Assembly: GCF_002556635.1 (NCBI RefSeq)
Contig: NZ_MWMO01000010.1
Coordinates: 62,001-126,000, forward strand
Direction: 5' to 3'
DNA from: Novosphingobium sp. PC22D
Lineage (GTDB): Bacteria > Pseudomonadota > Alphaproteobacteria > Sphingomonadales > Sphingomonadaceae
Length of the DNA: 64,000 nucleotides
Every line of letters begins with the position of its first letter. Positions within the stretch are counted from its first letter, which is position 1. The notes below the pieces were generated by a model. The model was given only the letters and a program-made list of their open reading frames with translations. It did not search any database and was not told the origin of the DNA. The translations under genes were made by a program, and so were the position numbers. Shown here one piece after another: positions 7,846-19,000 of this stretch.

Positions 7846-9450
7846 TCAGGCGGCGCGCCGGCCGGAAAGGGCGGCGAGATCGAGGTCGGGGCCCGACTCG
7901 CGCTGGAAGCGGCTGATCGCTTCGACCATGCTTTGCGCTTCCTGCGAGAGACTGCGCAGCGCGGCCGTGCTCTGTTCGACCATGGCGGCGTTCTGCTGGG
8001 TTGAGGTCTCGACTTCCGCGATGGTCGAATTGACCTGCCGCAGGTCTTCCGACTGCCGCTTCGAGATGTCGGCGATTTGCTCGACCGATTCGCCGACAAC
8101 GGTTACCTGATCGACGATCGCGTGGAGCATCTTGCCGGTTTCCCCGACGAGTTCGACGCCTTCATTGACTTGGTCCACCGAGGTTTCGATGAGGGCCTTG
8201 ATATCCTTGGCGGCTTCTGCCGAGCGCTGTGCCAGCGCGCGCACTTCGGTCGCGACGACGGCGAATCCCTTGCCCGAGTCGCCCGCCCGCGCGGCCTCGA
8301 CGCCCGCATTGAGCGCGAGCAGATTGGTCTGGATGGCGATGCCGTTGATGATCGCGACGATCTTGCTGATCTCGCTGGCGGAACGCTGGATCAGTTCCAT
8401 GGCCGCGATCGCGCGCTGGACGACTTCGCCGCCCTCGACCGCGCCCTTCTGTGCCTTGCCGATCGAATCGTTGAGCGCGATCGCGTTCTGCGCCGTCTCG
8501 CCGACGACTTCGGTCACCTGATTGAGCGAAGCGGCGGTCTGCTCGAGCGAGGCGGCCTGGCGCTCGGTGCGCGAGGCGAGGTCGTCTGATGCGGTGCGGA
8601 TCTCCGCCGTGCTCAGGCTGATCTCGCGCGCGGCGCGAGTCACGCCGTCGATGGCGCCGCTGAGCGCGCGCGCCGACCCGTTGAAGTGCTTGCGCAGGGT
8701 CTCGTAACTTTCCGGGAAGGGGATTGCGATCTGGTAGGCGAGGTTGCCGGCGGAGAGTTCTTCGAGGCCGTCAGCGAGCGCGTGGATGACGCTGTGCTGC
8801 TCGGCCTCGCGCGCTTCGCGCTCGGCTGCCCGCTCGGCTTCGATCCGTTCGCGCTCGGACTCGGCATCGGCGGCAAGACGCTCGCGTTCAGCCGCCGCCT
8901 CGTTGCGCAGCCGATCGCTTTCCTCGCGGTCGCGGTCCTGCTGCAGGAACAGCGCCTCGAGCCGGATCGCAAGGTAGCTCAGGCCCGCGCACTCGAAGAC
9001 GACCACGACCGCGTGGAACAGCACGCGCCCGAAGTCCGAGCCGTCCGGAAAGACATAGGCGGGATAGACGAAGTTCAGCGTCAGGTGATGGACCGCGACG
9101 ACGATCGTGGCGGCCACGATCGGGCGCCAGTCGGCCAGCATCGCCAGCAGCGCGATGAGAGTGAAGAAGACCATGTGGATGTCGACCATCCACGTGTGGC
9201 CGCTGTATTCCATCAGGCCGAGCGCGGGGAACACGGGAATGGTGATGCCCATGACGATGCGGGCGGGAACATCGCTGCGCTTTTGCCAGACGAGCAGTAC
9301 CGGACCGACGCATAGCATGGCCGAGACGAAGAGGGAGAACCAGCCCGCTTGCCCCCTGAGCGCGCTGATCACCATCAGGAAGGCGTAGGCGAGGCAGATC
9401 CCGGTCAGGATCTTCATGCCGTGCGCGCGCAGCTTTTCGAGTTGTTCCAT
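7846..9450 (-). CDS. Methyl-accepting chemotaxis protein with multi-helix membrane domain
   Basis: A 534-residue chemoreceptor. The first 190 residues hold about six hydrophobic segments in place of the usual periplasmic ligand domain. A highly charged coiled-coil linker (about 195-245, EERE/AER-rich) and a HAMP-like stretch containing LSAGNLAYQI follow. The long methyl-accepting helical hairpin comes next, with the conserved tip around IAIQTNLLALNAGVEAARAG near residue 370. It probably senses an intramembrane or energy-related cue and signals to CheA/CheW, neither of which is in the window. Its start is 3 bases downstream of the stop of a small membrane protein gene, so the two form an operon. 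Confidence 0.93.
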   Translation of the reverse strand: MEQLEKLRAHGMKILTGICLAYAFLMVISALRGQAGWFSLFVSAMLCVGPVLLVWQKRSDVPARIVMGITIPVFPALGLMEYSGHTWMVDIHMVFFTLIALLAMLADWRPIVAATIVVAVHHLTLNFVYPAYVFPDGSDFGRVLFHAVVVVFECAGLSYLAIRLEALFLQQDRDREESDRLRNEAAAERERLAADAESERERIEAERAAEREAREAEQHSVIHALADGLEELSAGNLAYQIAIPFPESYETLRKHFNGSARALSGAIDGVTRAAREISLSTAEIRTASDDLASRTERQAASLEQTAASLNQVTEVVGETAQNAIALNDSIGKAQKGAVEGGEVVQRAIAAMELIQRSASEISKIVAIINGIAIQTNLLALNAGVEAARAGDSGKGFAVVATEVRALAQRSAEAAKDIKALIETSVDQVNEGVELVGETGKMLHAIVDQVTVVGESVEQIADISKRQSEDLRQVNSTIAEVETSTQQNAAMVEQSTAALRSLSQEAQSMVEAISRFQRESGPDLDLAALSGRRAA

Positions 9451-9453
9451 CGT

Positions 9454-9792
9454 CTACGAACCTTGGTTTTTGGCGAGTTGGGCGCATCCCACGGCGGCGG
9501 CGGGAAGCACGATCATGCCGTCGCGCAGCGCCTGCCAGGCGATGGCGATCGACGGGATTTGGATGACGACGCTGCCGCCGGCCTGGCCGCGCTGGAGGAT
9601 CTGGGCGCCATGGCCGACCGCCCAGGCACCGACCGAGGCTTCGGCGCGGCTCCAGAGCGGAACCAGCACTCCGGCCTGGTCCGCCCTCGGCAGAAACAGC
9701 GACAGGCAAAGCGCAATCGCGGCGAGCGCGGCCTGAGCCCAGAGAATCGCGTGTCCCACCTTTGGCCTTGTCGTCGTTACGGGGTCGAGCAT
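9454..9792 (-). CDS. Small membrane protein co-transcribed with the chemoreceptor
   Basis: A 112-residue protein with hydrophobic segments near residues 15-35 and 80-105, separated by a soluble stretch containing two Trp residues (PLWSRAEASVGAW). I recognise no family. Its gene ends 3 bases before the chemoreceptor start on the same strand, and the codon pattern resembles a real gene. It could modulate or accompany the receptor, but that rests only on position. The start codon is uncertain; an ATG within an open frame is used. Confidence 0.55.
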   Translation of the reverse strand: MLDPVTTTRPKVGHAILWAQAALAAIALCLSLFLPRADQAGVLVPLWSRAEASVGAWAVGHGAQILQRGQAGGSVVIQIPSIAIAWQALRDGMIVLPAAAVGCAQLAKNQGS

Positions 9793-9915
9793 GTTCGGCC
9801 CATCGCACGCGCGGCTCTAAGGAAGGTTATGCCGCTCGCTAGGGGCATGCGCTTAAGGAGGTGGCGACGGCCGGGAGCCTTGGCAGCCGATCCGCTCGCG
9901 GCTAGCTTTCCGTCC

Positions 9916-10875
9916 ATGCAGAATGCTTCGACGATCGACCGCCGCTCCGTGCGCGCGCACTGGGAATGGCAATATCTCGAACTCATGCGCCGCATCTGGG
10001 AAGAGGGCGACGAACGCATCGACCGGACCGGCATCGGCACCCGCGCGGTCTTCGGCGCGACGATCCGTTTCGACTTGTCGGGCGGGGCGATGCCGCTGCT
10101 CACCACCAAGCGGGTCTACTGGAAGACGGCGACGCGCGAACTGCTGTGGTTCCTGACCGGCGAGACCAACATCCGCCCGCTTTGCGCGCAAGGCGTGGAA
10201 ATCTGGACCGACTGGCCGCTCGACCGCTATCGCCGCGAGACGGGCGACGACATCGCGCGCGCCGAGTTCTCGCGCCGTATCGTCGAGGATGCGGGCTTCG
10301 CCGAGCGCTGGGGCGATCTCGGTCCGGTCTACGGCAAGCAGTGGGTCGACTGGCCGGTTTACGAAGCGGCGGGCGAGGGGCTCTACCGCCGGCGCGAGAA
10401 GGGCATCGACCAGGTCTCGCAAGTGGTCGGGAGCCTGCGCACCAATCCGGGCAGCCGCCGCCATATCATCGAGGGCTGGAACGTCGCCGAGCTCGATGCG
10501 ATGGCGCTGCCGCCCTGTCACAAGACCTACCAGTTCCACGTCGCCGACGGGCGCCTTTCCGGCCTGCTCTACCAGCGGAGCTGCGATCTCGGCCTCGGTT
10601 TCGCGTTCAACATGTGGTCGCTCGCGCTGCTCACGCGCATGCTGGCGCAGCAATGCGATCTGGAGCCCGGCGAAGTCGTCTGGATGGGCGGCGACGTCCA
10701 TCTCTACAGCAATCACGCGCCGCTGGTCGAAGCGCAGCTCGCGCGGGAACCTGAGGGCGAGGCGCGGCTTTCTATCCTGAGAAGGCCCGCGAGCATGTTC
10801 GACTATGCGATCACCGACTTCGATGTCTCGGGCTATGCTCCGCAGGCCCATATTCCGGCTCCGGTGGCGGTCTGA
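9916..10875 (+). CDS. thyA: Thymidylate synthase
   Basis: A 319-residue enzyme that converts dUMP to dTMP using methylene-tetrahydrofolate. The active-site Cys is in LPPCHKTYQFH, the dUMP-binding loop is QRSCDLGLG, and the early RTGIGTRAVFG stretch binds substrate phosphate. It is longer than the 264-residue E. coli enzyme because of an insertion of about 50 residues around residues 90-140, as in other long-form ThyA proteins. The frame is open from 9349, but ATG 9916 gives the normal N-terminus. Confidence 0.96.
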   Translation: MQNASTIDRRSVRAHWEWQYLELMRRIWEEGDERIDRTGIGTRAVFGATIRFDLSGGAMPLLTTKRVYWKTATRELLWFLTGETNIRPLCAQGVEIWTDWPLDRYRRETGDDIARAEFSRRIVEDAGFAERWGDLGPVYGKQWVDWPVYEAAGEGLYRRREKGIDQVSQVVGSLRTNPGSRRHIIEGWNVAELDAMALPPCHKTYQFHVADGRLSGLLYQRSCDLGLGFAFNMWSLALLTRMLAQQCDLEPGEVVWMGGDVHLYSNHAPLVEAQLAREPEGEARLSILRRPASMFDYAITDFDVSGYAPQAHIPAPVAV

Positions 10876-10895
10876 GCGGCGCGCGCGCGGGCTGA

Positions 10896-10935
10896 TTGAC
10901 AACACCGAGATGCGCAATAATATAACGATGTATTG
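10896..10935 (+). promoter_or_regulatory. Candidate promoter and dyad before the branched-chain oxoacid dehydrogenase operon
   Basis: TTGACA (10896-10901) lies 16 bp before TAATAT (10918-10923) in an AT-rich patch that stands out locally. An inverted repeat CAATA (10915-10919) and TATTG (10931-10935) overlaps the -10 and could bind a regulator. The operon start codon follows about 55 bases downstream. Confidence 0.5.
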
Positions 10936-10991
10936 GAATTTTGCTTCTCAACGGGAGTCGGTTGGCGAAGCGTAACCGGGAGAGCGCTACG

Positions 10992-12299
10992 ATGGCGGTA
11001 AACAAGCCTGGCGCAGGCAAGCCGCGGGGCAATCTCCCGCCGCTCGAACTCTACGTGCCCGAGCCGCAGTTCCGGCCCGGCGACACGGTCGACTATTCCG
11101 GACTCGTGATCCCCGAGGCGGGCCGGCAGCCGCGCCCCGACGAGGCTTGCGCCGCGTCCGAGACGCGCCCGCTGTGCGACGACATGATCCGCGTGCTCGA
11201 CGCCGAGGGCCGCGCGGTCGGACCCTGGGACCCCGCGCTCGATCCCGAGACGCTGCGGCGCATGCTGCGGGCGATGGCGCTCACCCGTGCCTTCGACGAC
11301 CGGATGTATCGCGGCCAGCGCCAGGGCAAGACTAGCTTCTACATGAAATGCACCGGCGAGGAGGCGACCTCGGTCGCCAGCGCCTTCGCGCTCGCCGACG
11401 ACGACATGGTCTTTCCCAGCTATCGCCAGCAGGGCATCCTGATTACGCGCGGCTTTCCGCTGGTCGAGATGGTCAACCAGATCTATTCGAACCGCGCCGA
11501 CCGGCTCAAGGGCCGGCAGTTGCCGATCATGTATTCGGCGCGCGACTACGGCTTCTTCTCGATCTCGGGCAATCTCGCGACGCAGTATCCGCAGGCGGTG
11601 GGCTGGGCGATGGCGAGCGCGATCAAGGGCGATACCCGGATCGCGACGAGCTTCATCGGCGAGGGGTCGAGCGCGGAAGGCGACTTTCACGCGGCGATGA
11701 CTTTCGCGGCGGTCTACAACGCGCCGGTCGTGCTCAACGTGGTCAACAACCAGTGGGCGATCTCCAGCTTCTCGGGCTTCGCCGGGGGTGAGCGGGCGAC
11801 GTTCGCGGCGCGGGCGATCGGCTACGGCATCGCCGGCCTGCGTGTCGACGGCAACGATGCGCTGGCGGTCTACGCGGCGATGCAGTGGGCGGCGAACCGC
11901 GCCCGCGCCAATGCCGGACCCACGCTCATCGAGCATTTCACCTACCGCGCCGAGGGCCATTCGACCTCGGATGATCCCAGCGCCTACCGCTCGGCGCAGG
12001 AGCGCGAGGAATGGCCGCTGGGCGATCCGATCATGCGGCTCAAGCAGCATCTCGTCGCGCTCGGCGAGTGGGACGACGAGCGCCACGCGGCGATGGACCT
12101 CGAACTGGCCGAGGAAGTGAAGAAGGCGACCAAGGAGGCCGAGAAGAACGGCATTCTCGGCCATGGCCTGCACCATCCCTTCCACACCATGTTCGAGGAC
12201 GTCTTCGAGGAACTGCCCTGGCATCTCGAGGAGCAGGCCGAGCAGGCGATTCACGAGCGCCGCATCAAGTGGCCGAGTTGGAAGGAGTTCTCGAAGTGA
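10992..12299 (+). CDS. bkdA1: Branched-chain 2-oxoacid dehydrogenase E1 alpha subunit
   Basis: A 435-residue subunit of the thiamine-diphosphate decarboxylase that acts on 2-oxo acids from Val, Leu and Ile. The ThDP motif begins GEGSSAEGD and ends near VVNNQWAI. The RAEGHSTSDDPSAYR loop is the BCKDH signature that separates it from pyruvate dehydrogenase E1. The N-terminal extension of about 70 residues is usual for bacterial BkdA1. The frame is open from 10941, but ATG 10992 is preferred. It is the first gene of an E1alpha-E1beta-E2 operon; no E3 (lpd) gene is seen nearby. Confidence 0.95.
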   Translation: MAVNKPGAGKPRGNLPPLELYVPEPQFRPGDTVDYSGLVIPEAGRQPRPDEACAASETRPLCDDMIRVLDAEGRAVGPWDPALDPETLRRMLRAMALTRAFDDRMYRGQRQGKTSFYMKCTGEEATSVASAFALADDDMVFPSYRQQGILITRGFPLVEMVNQIYSNRADRLKGRQLPIMYSARDYGFFSISGNLATQYPQAVGWAMASAIKGDTRIATSFIGEGSSAEGDFHAAMTFAAVYNAPVVLNVVNNQWAISSFSGFAGGERATFAARAIGYGIAGLRVDGNDALAVYAAMQWAANRARANAGPTLIEHFTYRAEGHSTSDDPSAYRSAQEREEWPLGDPIMRLKQHLVALGEWDDERHAAMDLELAEEVKKATKEAEKNGILGHGLHHPFHTMFEDVFEELPWHLEEQAEQAIHERRIKWPSWKEFSK

Positions 12300-12330
12300 G
12301 CGCGTCGCATGACTGCAGGGGGAACGGCCG

Positions 12331-13386
12331 ATGAGCAGCGAGGAAGCCGCCCTTTCGCTCGCCACCGCGAGCGCGCGACCGCTCAACATGATCGAGGCGA
12401 TCAACGACGCGCTCGACCTGATGATGTCGCGCGATCCCGACGTCGTCGTCCTCGGCGAGGACGTGGGCTATTTCGGCGGCGTGTTCCGCGCGACCGCCAA
12501 CCTGCAGAGGAAGTACGGCAAGAACCGCGTGTTCGACACGCCGATCAACGAGTGCGGCATCATCGGCGCGGCGGTCGGCATGGCCGCCTACGGCCTGCGC
12601 CCGGTACCCGAGATCCAGTTCGCCGACTACATCTATCCCGGGCTCGACCAGCTCATTTCCGAGGCGGCGCGGATGCGCTACCGCTCGGCGGGCGAGTTCA
12701 CCGCGCCGGTCACCGTGCGCTCGCCCTTCGGCGGCGGCATCTTCGGCGGCCAGACGCACAGCCAGAGCCCCGAAGCGCTGTTCACCCATGTCGCCGGGCT
12801 CAAGACGGTGATCCCCTCGACCCCGCACGACGCCAAGGGCCTGCTGATCGCGGCGATCGAGGATGATGATCCGGTGATCTTCTTCGAGCCCAAGCGCATC
12901 TACAACGGCCCGTTCGACGGCGATTACGACAGCCCCTCGAAAACCTGGAAGAGCCATCCCGGCGGCAAGGTGCCCGAGGGCTACTACCGCATCCCTCTTG
13001 GCAAGGCGCGCACCGTGCGCGAGGGCTCGGCGATGACGGTGCTGGTCTACGGCACGATGGTCCATGTCGCCGAGGCGGTGCTCGCGGCCAAGGGCGTCGA
13101 TGCCGAGATCATCGACTTGCGCACGCTGGTCCCGCTCGACATCGAGGCTGTCGAAAAGTCGGTGGAGAAGACCGGCAAATGCCTGGTGATACACGAGGCG
13201 ACGCGCACCTCGGGCTTCGGCGCCGAACTCGTCGCGCTGGTGCAGGAGCGCTGCTTCTATCACCTCGAGGCCCCGGTCGAGCGCGTCACCGGCTTCGACA
13301 CGCCTTATCCGCACAGCCTCGAGTGGGCCTATTTTCCCGGACCCGTCCGCATCGGCGAGGCGGTCGACCGGCTGATGAAAGAGTAG
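12331..13386 (+). CDS. bkdA2: Branched-chain 2-oxoacid dehydrogenase E1 beta subunit
   Basis: A 351-residue partner of E1alpha, completing the alpha2beta2 ThDP decarboxylase. It shows the conserved N-terminal GEDVGYFGGVFRAT, the PINECGIIG stretch, the phenylalanine-rich QFADYIYP motif at the ThDP/lipoyl interface, and the C-terminal transketolase-like domain ending in PYPHSLEWAYFP. A GGGGG tract lies a few bases before its ATG. It sits 31 bases after E1alpha and 4 bases before E2. Confidence 0.95.
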   Translation: MSSEEAALSLATASARPLNMIEAINDALDLMMSRDPDVVVLGEDVGYFGGVFRATANLQRKYGKNRVFDTPINECGIIGAAVGMAAYGLRPVPEIQFADYIYPGLDQLISEAARMRYRSAGEFTAPVTVRSPFGGGIFGGQTHSQSPEALFTHVAGLKTVIPSTPHDAKGLLIAAIEDDDPVIFFEPKRIYNGPFDGDYDSPSKTWKSHPGGKVPEGYYRIPLGKARTVREGSAMTVLVYGTMVHVAEAVLAAKGVDAEIIDLRTLVPLDIEAVEKSVEKTGKCLVIHEATRTSGFGAELVALVQERCFYHLEAPVERVTGFDTPYPHSLEWAYFPGPVRIGEAVDRLMKE

Positions 13387-13390
13387 TCCG

Positions 13391-14797
13391 ATGGCACGTT
13401 ATACGTTCCGCCTTCCCGATATCGGCGAAGGCATCGCCGAGGCCGAGATCGTCGCCTGGCACGTCAAGGTCGGCGACATGGTCGAGGAAGATGGCCGGCT
13501 TGCCGACATGATGACCGACAAGGCGACGGTCGAGATGGAAAGCCCGGTCTCGGGCAAGGTGCTTGAGGTCGCGGGCGGCGAGGGCGATGTGGTCGCGATC
13601 GGCTCGCCGCTCGTTGTGATCGAGGTCGAGGGCGAAATCGAGGACGACGACGCCGCGCCCGCGCCCACCGATGAGACGGTCGAGGAACGGATCGAGGCCG
13701 AAACGCCCGAGGCCGAGGACGTTGACCGCGCGGTGGCGGCCGATGCGTCCGGCCCCTCGACAAGCTCAGGGCAAGCGGACGGGGGCGGGCAGGCCGCATC
13801 CGCTCCCGCATCCGAACCCACCCCCGCTCGGGCGGAGCCTGTCGAAACCCCCGCGCAGAAACCTTCTCCCGCCCCTCAAGCCACCGGCAGCGCCGCGCCC
13901 CAGCCGCGCGCGGCGGCGGGCGCGGCCAAGGTCATGGCGAGCCCCGCGGTGCGCAAGCGCGCGCGCGATCTCGGTATCGATCTCGGCGAGGTCCGTCCCG
14001 CCGAGGACGGCCGCGTGCGCCATGGCGATCTCGATGCCTTTCTCGCCTACAATGCCGGCGGCGGCTTTCAGCCCGCCGGGCTCAAGGGCACCGACGAGCA
14101 GGTCCGCGTGATCGGCCTGAGGCGCCGCATCGCCGAGAACATGGCGGCTTCCAAGCGGAACATCCCGCATTTCGCCTACGTCGAGGAATACGACGTCACC
14201 GCGCTCGAAGAGGCGCGCGCGCAATTGAACGCCCATCGCGGCGAGCGGCCCAAGCTCACCATGCTGCCGCTGCTGATCACCGCGATCTGCCGGCTGATTC
14301 CCAAGTACCCGATGCTCAACGCGCACTACGACGACGAGGCGGGCGTGGTGACGCGCTACGGCGCGGTGCACCTCGGCATGGCGGCGCAGACCGCGTCGGG
14401 GCTGATGGTCCCGGTGATCCGCGACGCGCAGGACCGCAACTTGTGGCAGCTCGCCGCCGAGATCGCGCGGCTCGCGCAGGCGGCGCGCGAGGGCACCGCG
14501 AAATCGTCCGAGCTGTCCGGTTCGACGATCACCGTCACCTCGCTCGGGCCGATGGGCGGCGTGGCGACGACGCCGGTGATCAACCGCCCCGAAGTGGCGA
14601 TCATCGGCCCCAACCGGATCGTCGAGCGCCCGATGTTCGTCAGGGATGCGAGCGGCGCCGAGCGTATCGAGAAGCGCAAGACCATGAACATCTCGATGAG
14701 CTGCGACCATCGCGTCGTCGACGGCTGGGACGCGGCCAGCTTCGCGCAGGACCTCAAGGCGCTGATCGAGGCGCCCGCCACGCTGCTCGCCGGCTGA
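13391..14797 (+). CDS. bkdB: Branched-chain 2-oxoacid dehydrogenase E2 (dihydrolipoamide acyltransferase)
   Basis: A 468-residue E2 core enzyme that transfers the acyl group from lipoamide to CoA. Domains in order: one lipoyl domain (1-78, lipoyl Lys in MTDKATVEM), a Pro/Ala/Glu-rich linker (about 80-180), a peripheral subunit-binding domain (about 180-218, ASPAVRKRARDLGID), and the acyltransferase domain with the catalytic DHRVVDGWDAA near the C-terminus. The linker contains an in-frame palindromic repeat element encoding GPSTSSGQ and RAEPVET, described separately. The E3 partner must be encoded elsewhere. Confidence 0.95.
   Translation: MARYTFRLPDIGEGIAEAEIVAWHVKVGDMVEEDGRLADMMTDKATVEMESPVSGKVLEVAGGEGDVVAIGSPLVVIEVEGEIEDDDAAPAPTDETVEERIEAETPEAEDVDRAVAADASGPSTSSGQADGGGQAASAPASEPTPARAEPVETPAQKPSPAPQATGSAAPQPRAAAGAAKVMASPAVRKRARDLGIDLGEVRPAEDGRVRHGDLDAFLAYNAGGGFQPAGLKGTDEQVRVIGLRRRIAENMAASKRNIPHFAYVEEYDVTALEEARAQLNAHRGERPKLTMLPLLITAICRLIPKYPMLNAHYDDEAGVVTRYGAVHLGMAAQTASGLMVPVIRDAQDRNLWQLAAEIARLAQAAREGTAKSSELSGSTITVTSLGPMGGVATTPVINRPEVAIIGPNRIVERPMFVRDASGAERIEKRKTMNISMSCDHRVVDGWDAASFAQDLKALIEAPATLLAG
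13757..13845. repeat. REP-like palindromic element inside the E2 linker
   Basis: Arms TCGACAAGCTCAGGGCAAGC.. (13757-13778) and the matching inverted arm ending in GCCTGTCGA (13824-13845) form an imperfect inverted repeat around a 45-bp GC-rich centre. The same arm sequence recurs between cysD and cysNC. The element is carried in frame in the flexible linker, where extra low-complexity residues are tolerated. Confidence 0.7.
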
Positions 14798-14896
14798 GCC
14801 GCCGCCGGAGCCGACGGAGGGGACGCGCCTTCAATCGGTCCAGCCAATTACTCTGAGCGGCTTAGTCGGCTTTGGCGATTATTTGCCATGCCATAG

Positions 14897-17146
<2,250 letters not shown>

Positions 17147-17165
17147 TCCGGTCGCGACGCGAGAT

Positions 17166-17204
17166 GGGCGGCGGAGCGTTCGCGCTTCGCCGCCCTGCCT
17201 TTTT
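17166..17204 (+). terminator. Rho-independent terminator after katG
   Basis: A 13-bp stem (17166-17178 with 17183-17195, one G-T wobble) is closed by a TTCG tetraloop and followed after four bases by TTTTT. Confidence 0.85.
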
Positions 17205-17292
17205 GGTGGGAAGCAGGCTCTCGCGCCTTGCCGCTCGCCCCGAGCGGCCTATGCTCCACGCGCTTGTCGATGGTCATGGAGCGCGGTGTGCG

Positions 17293-18300
17293 ATGCGAGC
17301 TTCGGTGCGAAACGCATTTCTGGCGGGAGCGATCCTCGCCGCGATGACCGGGAAGGCCGAAGCGAGGCCGCAGTGGCTGATCCAGGTCCACGGCGGCGCG
17401 GGCGTGCTCGAACGCGAGAGCATGACGCCCGAGCGCGACGCCGAGACGCGGGCCGCGCTGCGCGAGGCGCTCGAGGCGGGCGGCGCGGTGCTGGATGATG
17501 GCGGCTCCGCGCTCGACGCGGTCGAGGCGGCCGTGCGGGTGCTCGAGGACGATCCCCATTTCAACGCGGGCAAGGGCGCGGTCTTCACCGCCGACGGGCG
17601 CAACGAGCTTGATGCCTCGATCATGGACGGCGCCACGCGGCAGGCGGGCGCGGTCGCGGGCGTCACCCGCACGCGCCATCCGGTCACGCTTGCGCGCGCC
17701 GTGCTCGAAAAGAGCCCGCACGTCCTGCTGATGGGTGAGGGCGCGGATCAGTTCTCCGCCGAGGCGGGCGTCGAGCAGGTCGATCCCTCTTACTTCCGGA
17801 CCGAGGAGCGCTGGCGGCAGCTCGAAAAGATGCGCGCGCGCGAGGCGGCGGGCGAGCAGGCGGGCGTCTTCGACAAGGAGGTCAAGTACGGCACCGTCGG
17901 CGCGGTGGCGATGGACCGCGAGGGCCACCTCGCCGCCGCGACCTCGACTGGCGGGCTCACCGGCAAGAGCCACGGGCGCGTCGGCGATTCGCCGCTGATC
18001 GGCGCGGGCACCTACGCCGACGACCGCGCCTGCGCCGTCTCGGCCACCGGATCGGGCGAGTTCTACATCCGCGAGGGCGTCGCGCACGAGATCTGCGCGC
18101 GCGTGCGCTTCCTCGGCGAGGACGCGCAGGCCGCCGCCGACGCGGTGCAGGCCGAGACCAGGGCGCTCGGCGGCGACGGCGGCGTGATCGTGATCGACAA
18201 GGATGGCGGCGCGGCCTTCTCGTTCAACACGCCCGGCATGTATCGCGGCCGCCTCGTTGCCGGAGCAGAGGCGATGGTCGGCATCTACGGCGACGAATGA
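17293..18300 (+). CDS. Exported isoaspartyl peptidase / plant-type L-asparaginase
   Basis: A 335-residue Ntn-hydrolase precursor. The first 24 residues (MRASVRNAFLAGAILAAMTGKAEA) are a signal peptide, so the enzyme is probably periplasmic. The mature N-terminus has the QVHGGAGV motif. The autocleavage site and nucleophilic Thr are in KYGTVGAVA, followed by the substrate-binding GLTGKSHGRVGDSP and the TGSGEFYIR stretch. The family removes N-terminal beta-linked aspartyl residues from dipeptides and hydrolyses asparagine. The frame is open from inside the katG terminator, but ATG 17293 fits the signal peptide. The downstream membrane pair begins 19 bases later, so they are probably one operon. 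Confidence 0.88.
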   Translation: MRASVRNAFLAGAILAAMTGKAEARPQWLIQVHGGAGVLERESMTPERDAETRAALREALEAGGAVLDDGGSALDAVEAAVRVLEDDPHFNAGKGAVFTADGRNELDASIMDGATRQAGAVAGVTRTRHPVTLARAVLEKSPHVLLMGEGADQFSAEAGVEQVDPSYFRTEERWRQLEKMRAREAAGEQAGVFDKEVKYGTVGAVAMDREGHLAAATSTGGLTGKSHGRVGDSPLIGAGTYADDRACAVSATGSGEFYIREGVAHEICARVRFLGEDAQAAADAVQAETRALGGDGGVIVIDKDGGAAFSFNTPGMYRGRLVAGAEAMVGIYGDE

Positions 18301-18319
18301 CGCTGCGGTTCCTCGCCTG

Positions 18320-19000
18320 ATGTGGGTTCTTCTGGGCATCGCGGTGATCGTCGCGGGCTTCGTGCTGCGCTTCAATCCGCTGCTGGTCATCCTCGTTTCC
18401 GCGCTCGTCACCGGCATTGCCGCCGGTCTCGATCCGGTCGCGATCATCGCCGCCTTCGGCCGGGCGTTCAACGAGGCACGCTATGTCAGCGTGGTCTGGC
18501 TGGTGCTGCCCGTGGTCGGCATGCTCGAGGCCTTCGGGCTGCAGGAGCGGGCGCGCGCGCTGATCGAGCGGATGCGCGGCGCCACCGTCGGGCGGCTGCT
18601 CACCGGCTACATGCTGTTGCGCCAGGCGACCGCCGCGGTCGGGCTGATCTCGATCGCCGGCCACGCGCAGACGGTGCGCCCGCTCGTCGCGCCGATGGCC
18701 GAGGCGGCGGGCGACCGCCAGGCCGAAGTCCTCGGCGAGGACGAGCGCGAGGAAGTGAAGGCCTGGTCCGCCGCGACCGACAACGTCGGCGTGTTCTTCG
18801 GCGAGGACATCTTCCTCGCCATCGGTTCGATCCTCCTCATCAAGGGCCTGCTCGAACAGTACGGCTACGACATCGAGCCGCTCCACCTCTCAGTGTGGGC
18901 GATTCCCACCGCGATCGCCGCCGCGCTGATCCACGGCTTCCGCCTGTGGCGACTCGACCGGCGGCTGAACCGCCTGGGCCTCGCGGAGGACGGCGCATGA
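18320..19000 (+). CDS. DUF969-family membrane protein
   Basis: A 226-residue inner-membrane protein with about six hydrophobic segments, an acidic cytoplasmic stretch (about residues 130-150, GEDEREEVKAW) and a basic tail (LWRLDRRLNRL). It matches the DUF969 family, which is encoded next to DUF979 and is presumed to form a two-component permease. The ATG at 18320 follows the isoaspartyl peptidase stop by 19 bases and it overlaps the DUF979 gene by ATGA. The paired membrane proteins beside peptidases and asparaginases suggest uptake of an amide or small peptide, but no substrate has been read from the sequence. Confidence 0.75.
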   Translation: MWVLLGIAVIVAGFVLRFNPLLVILVSALVTGIAAGLDPVAIIAAFGRAFNEARYVSVVWLVLPVVGMLEAFGLQERARALIERMRGATVGRLLTGYMLLRQATAAVGLISIAGHAQTVRPLVAPMAEAAGDRQAEVLGEDEREEVKAWSAATDNVGVFFGEDIFLAIGSILLIKGLLEQYGYDIEPLHLSVWAIPTAIAAALIHGFRLWRLDRRLNRLGLAEDGA

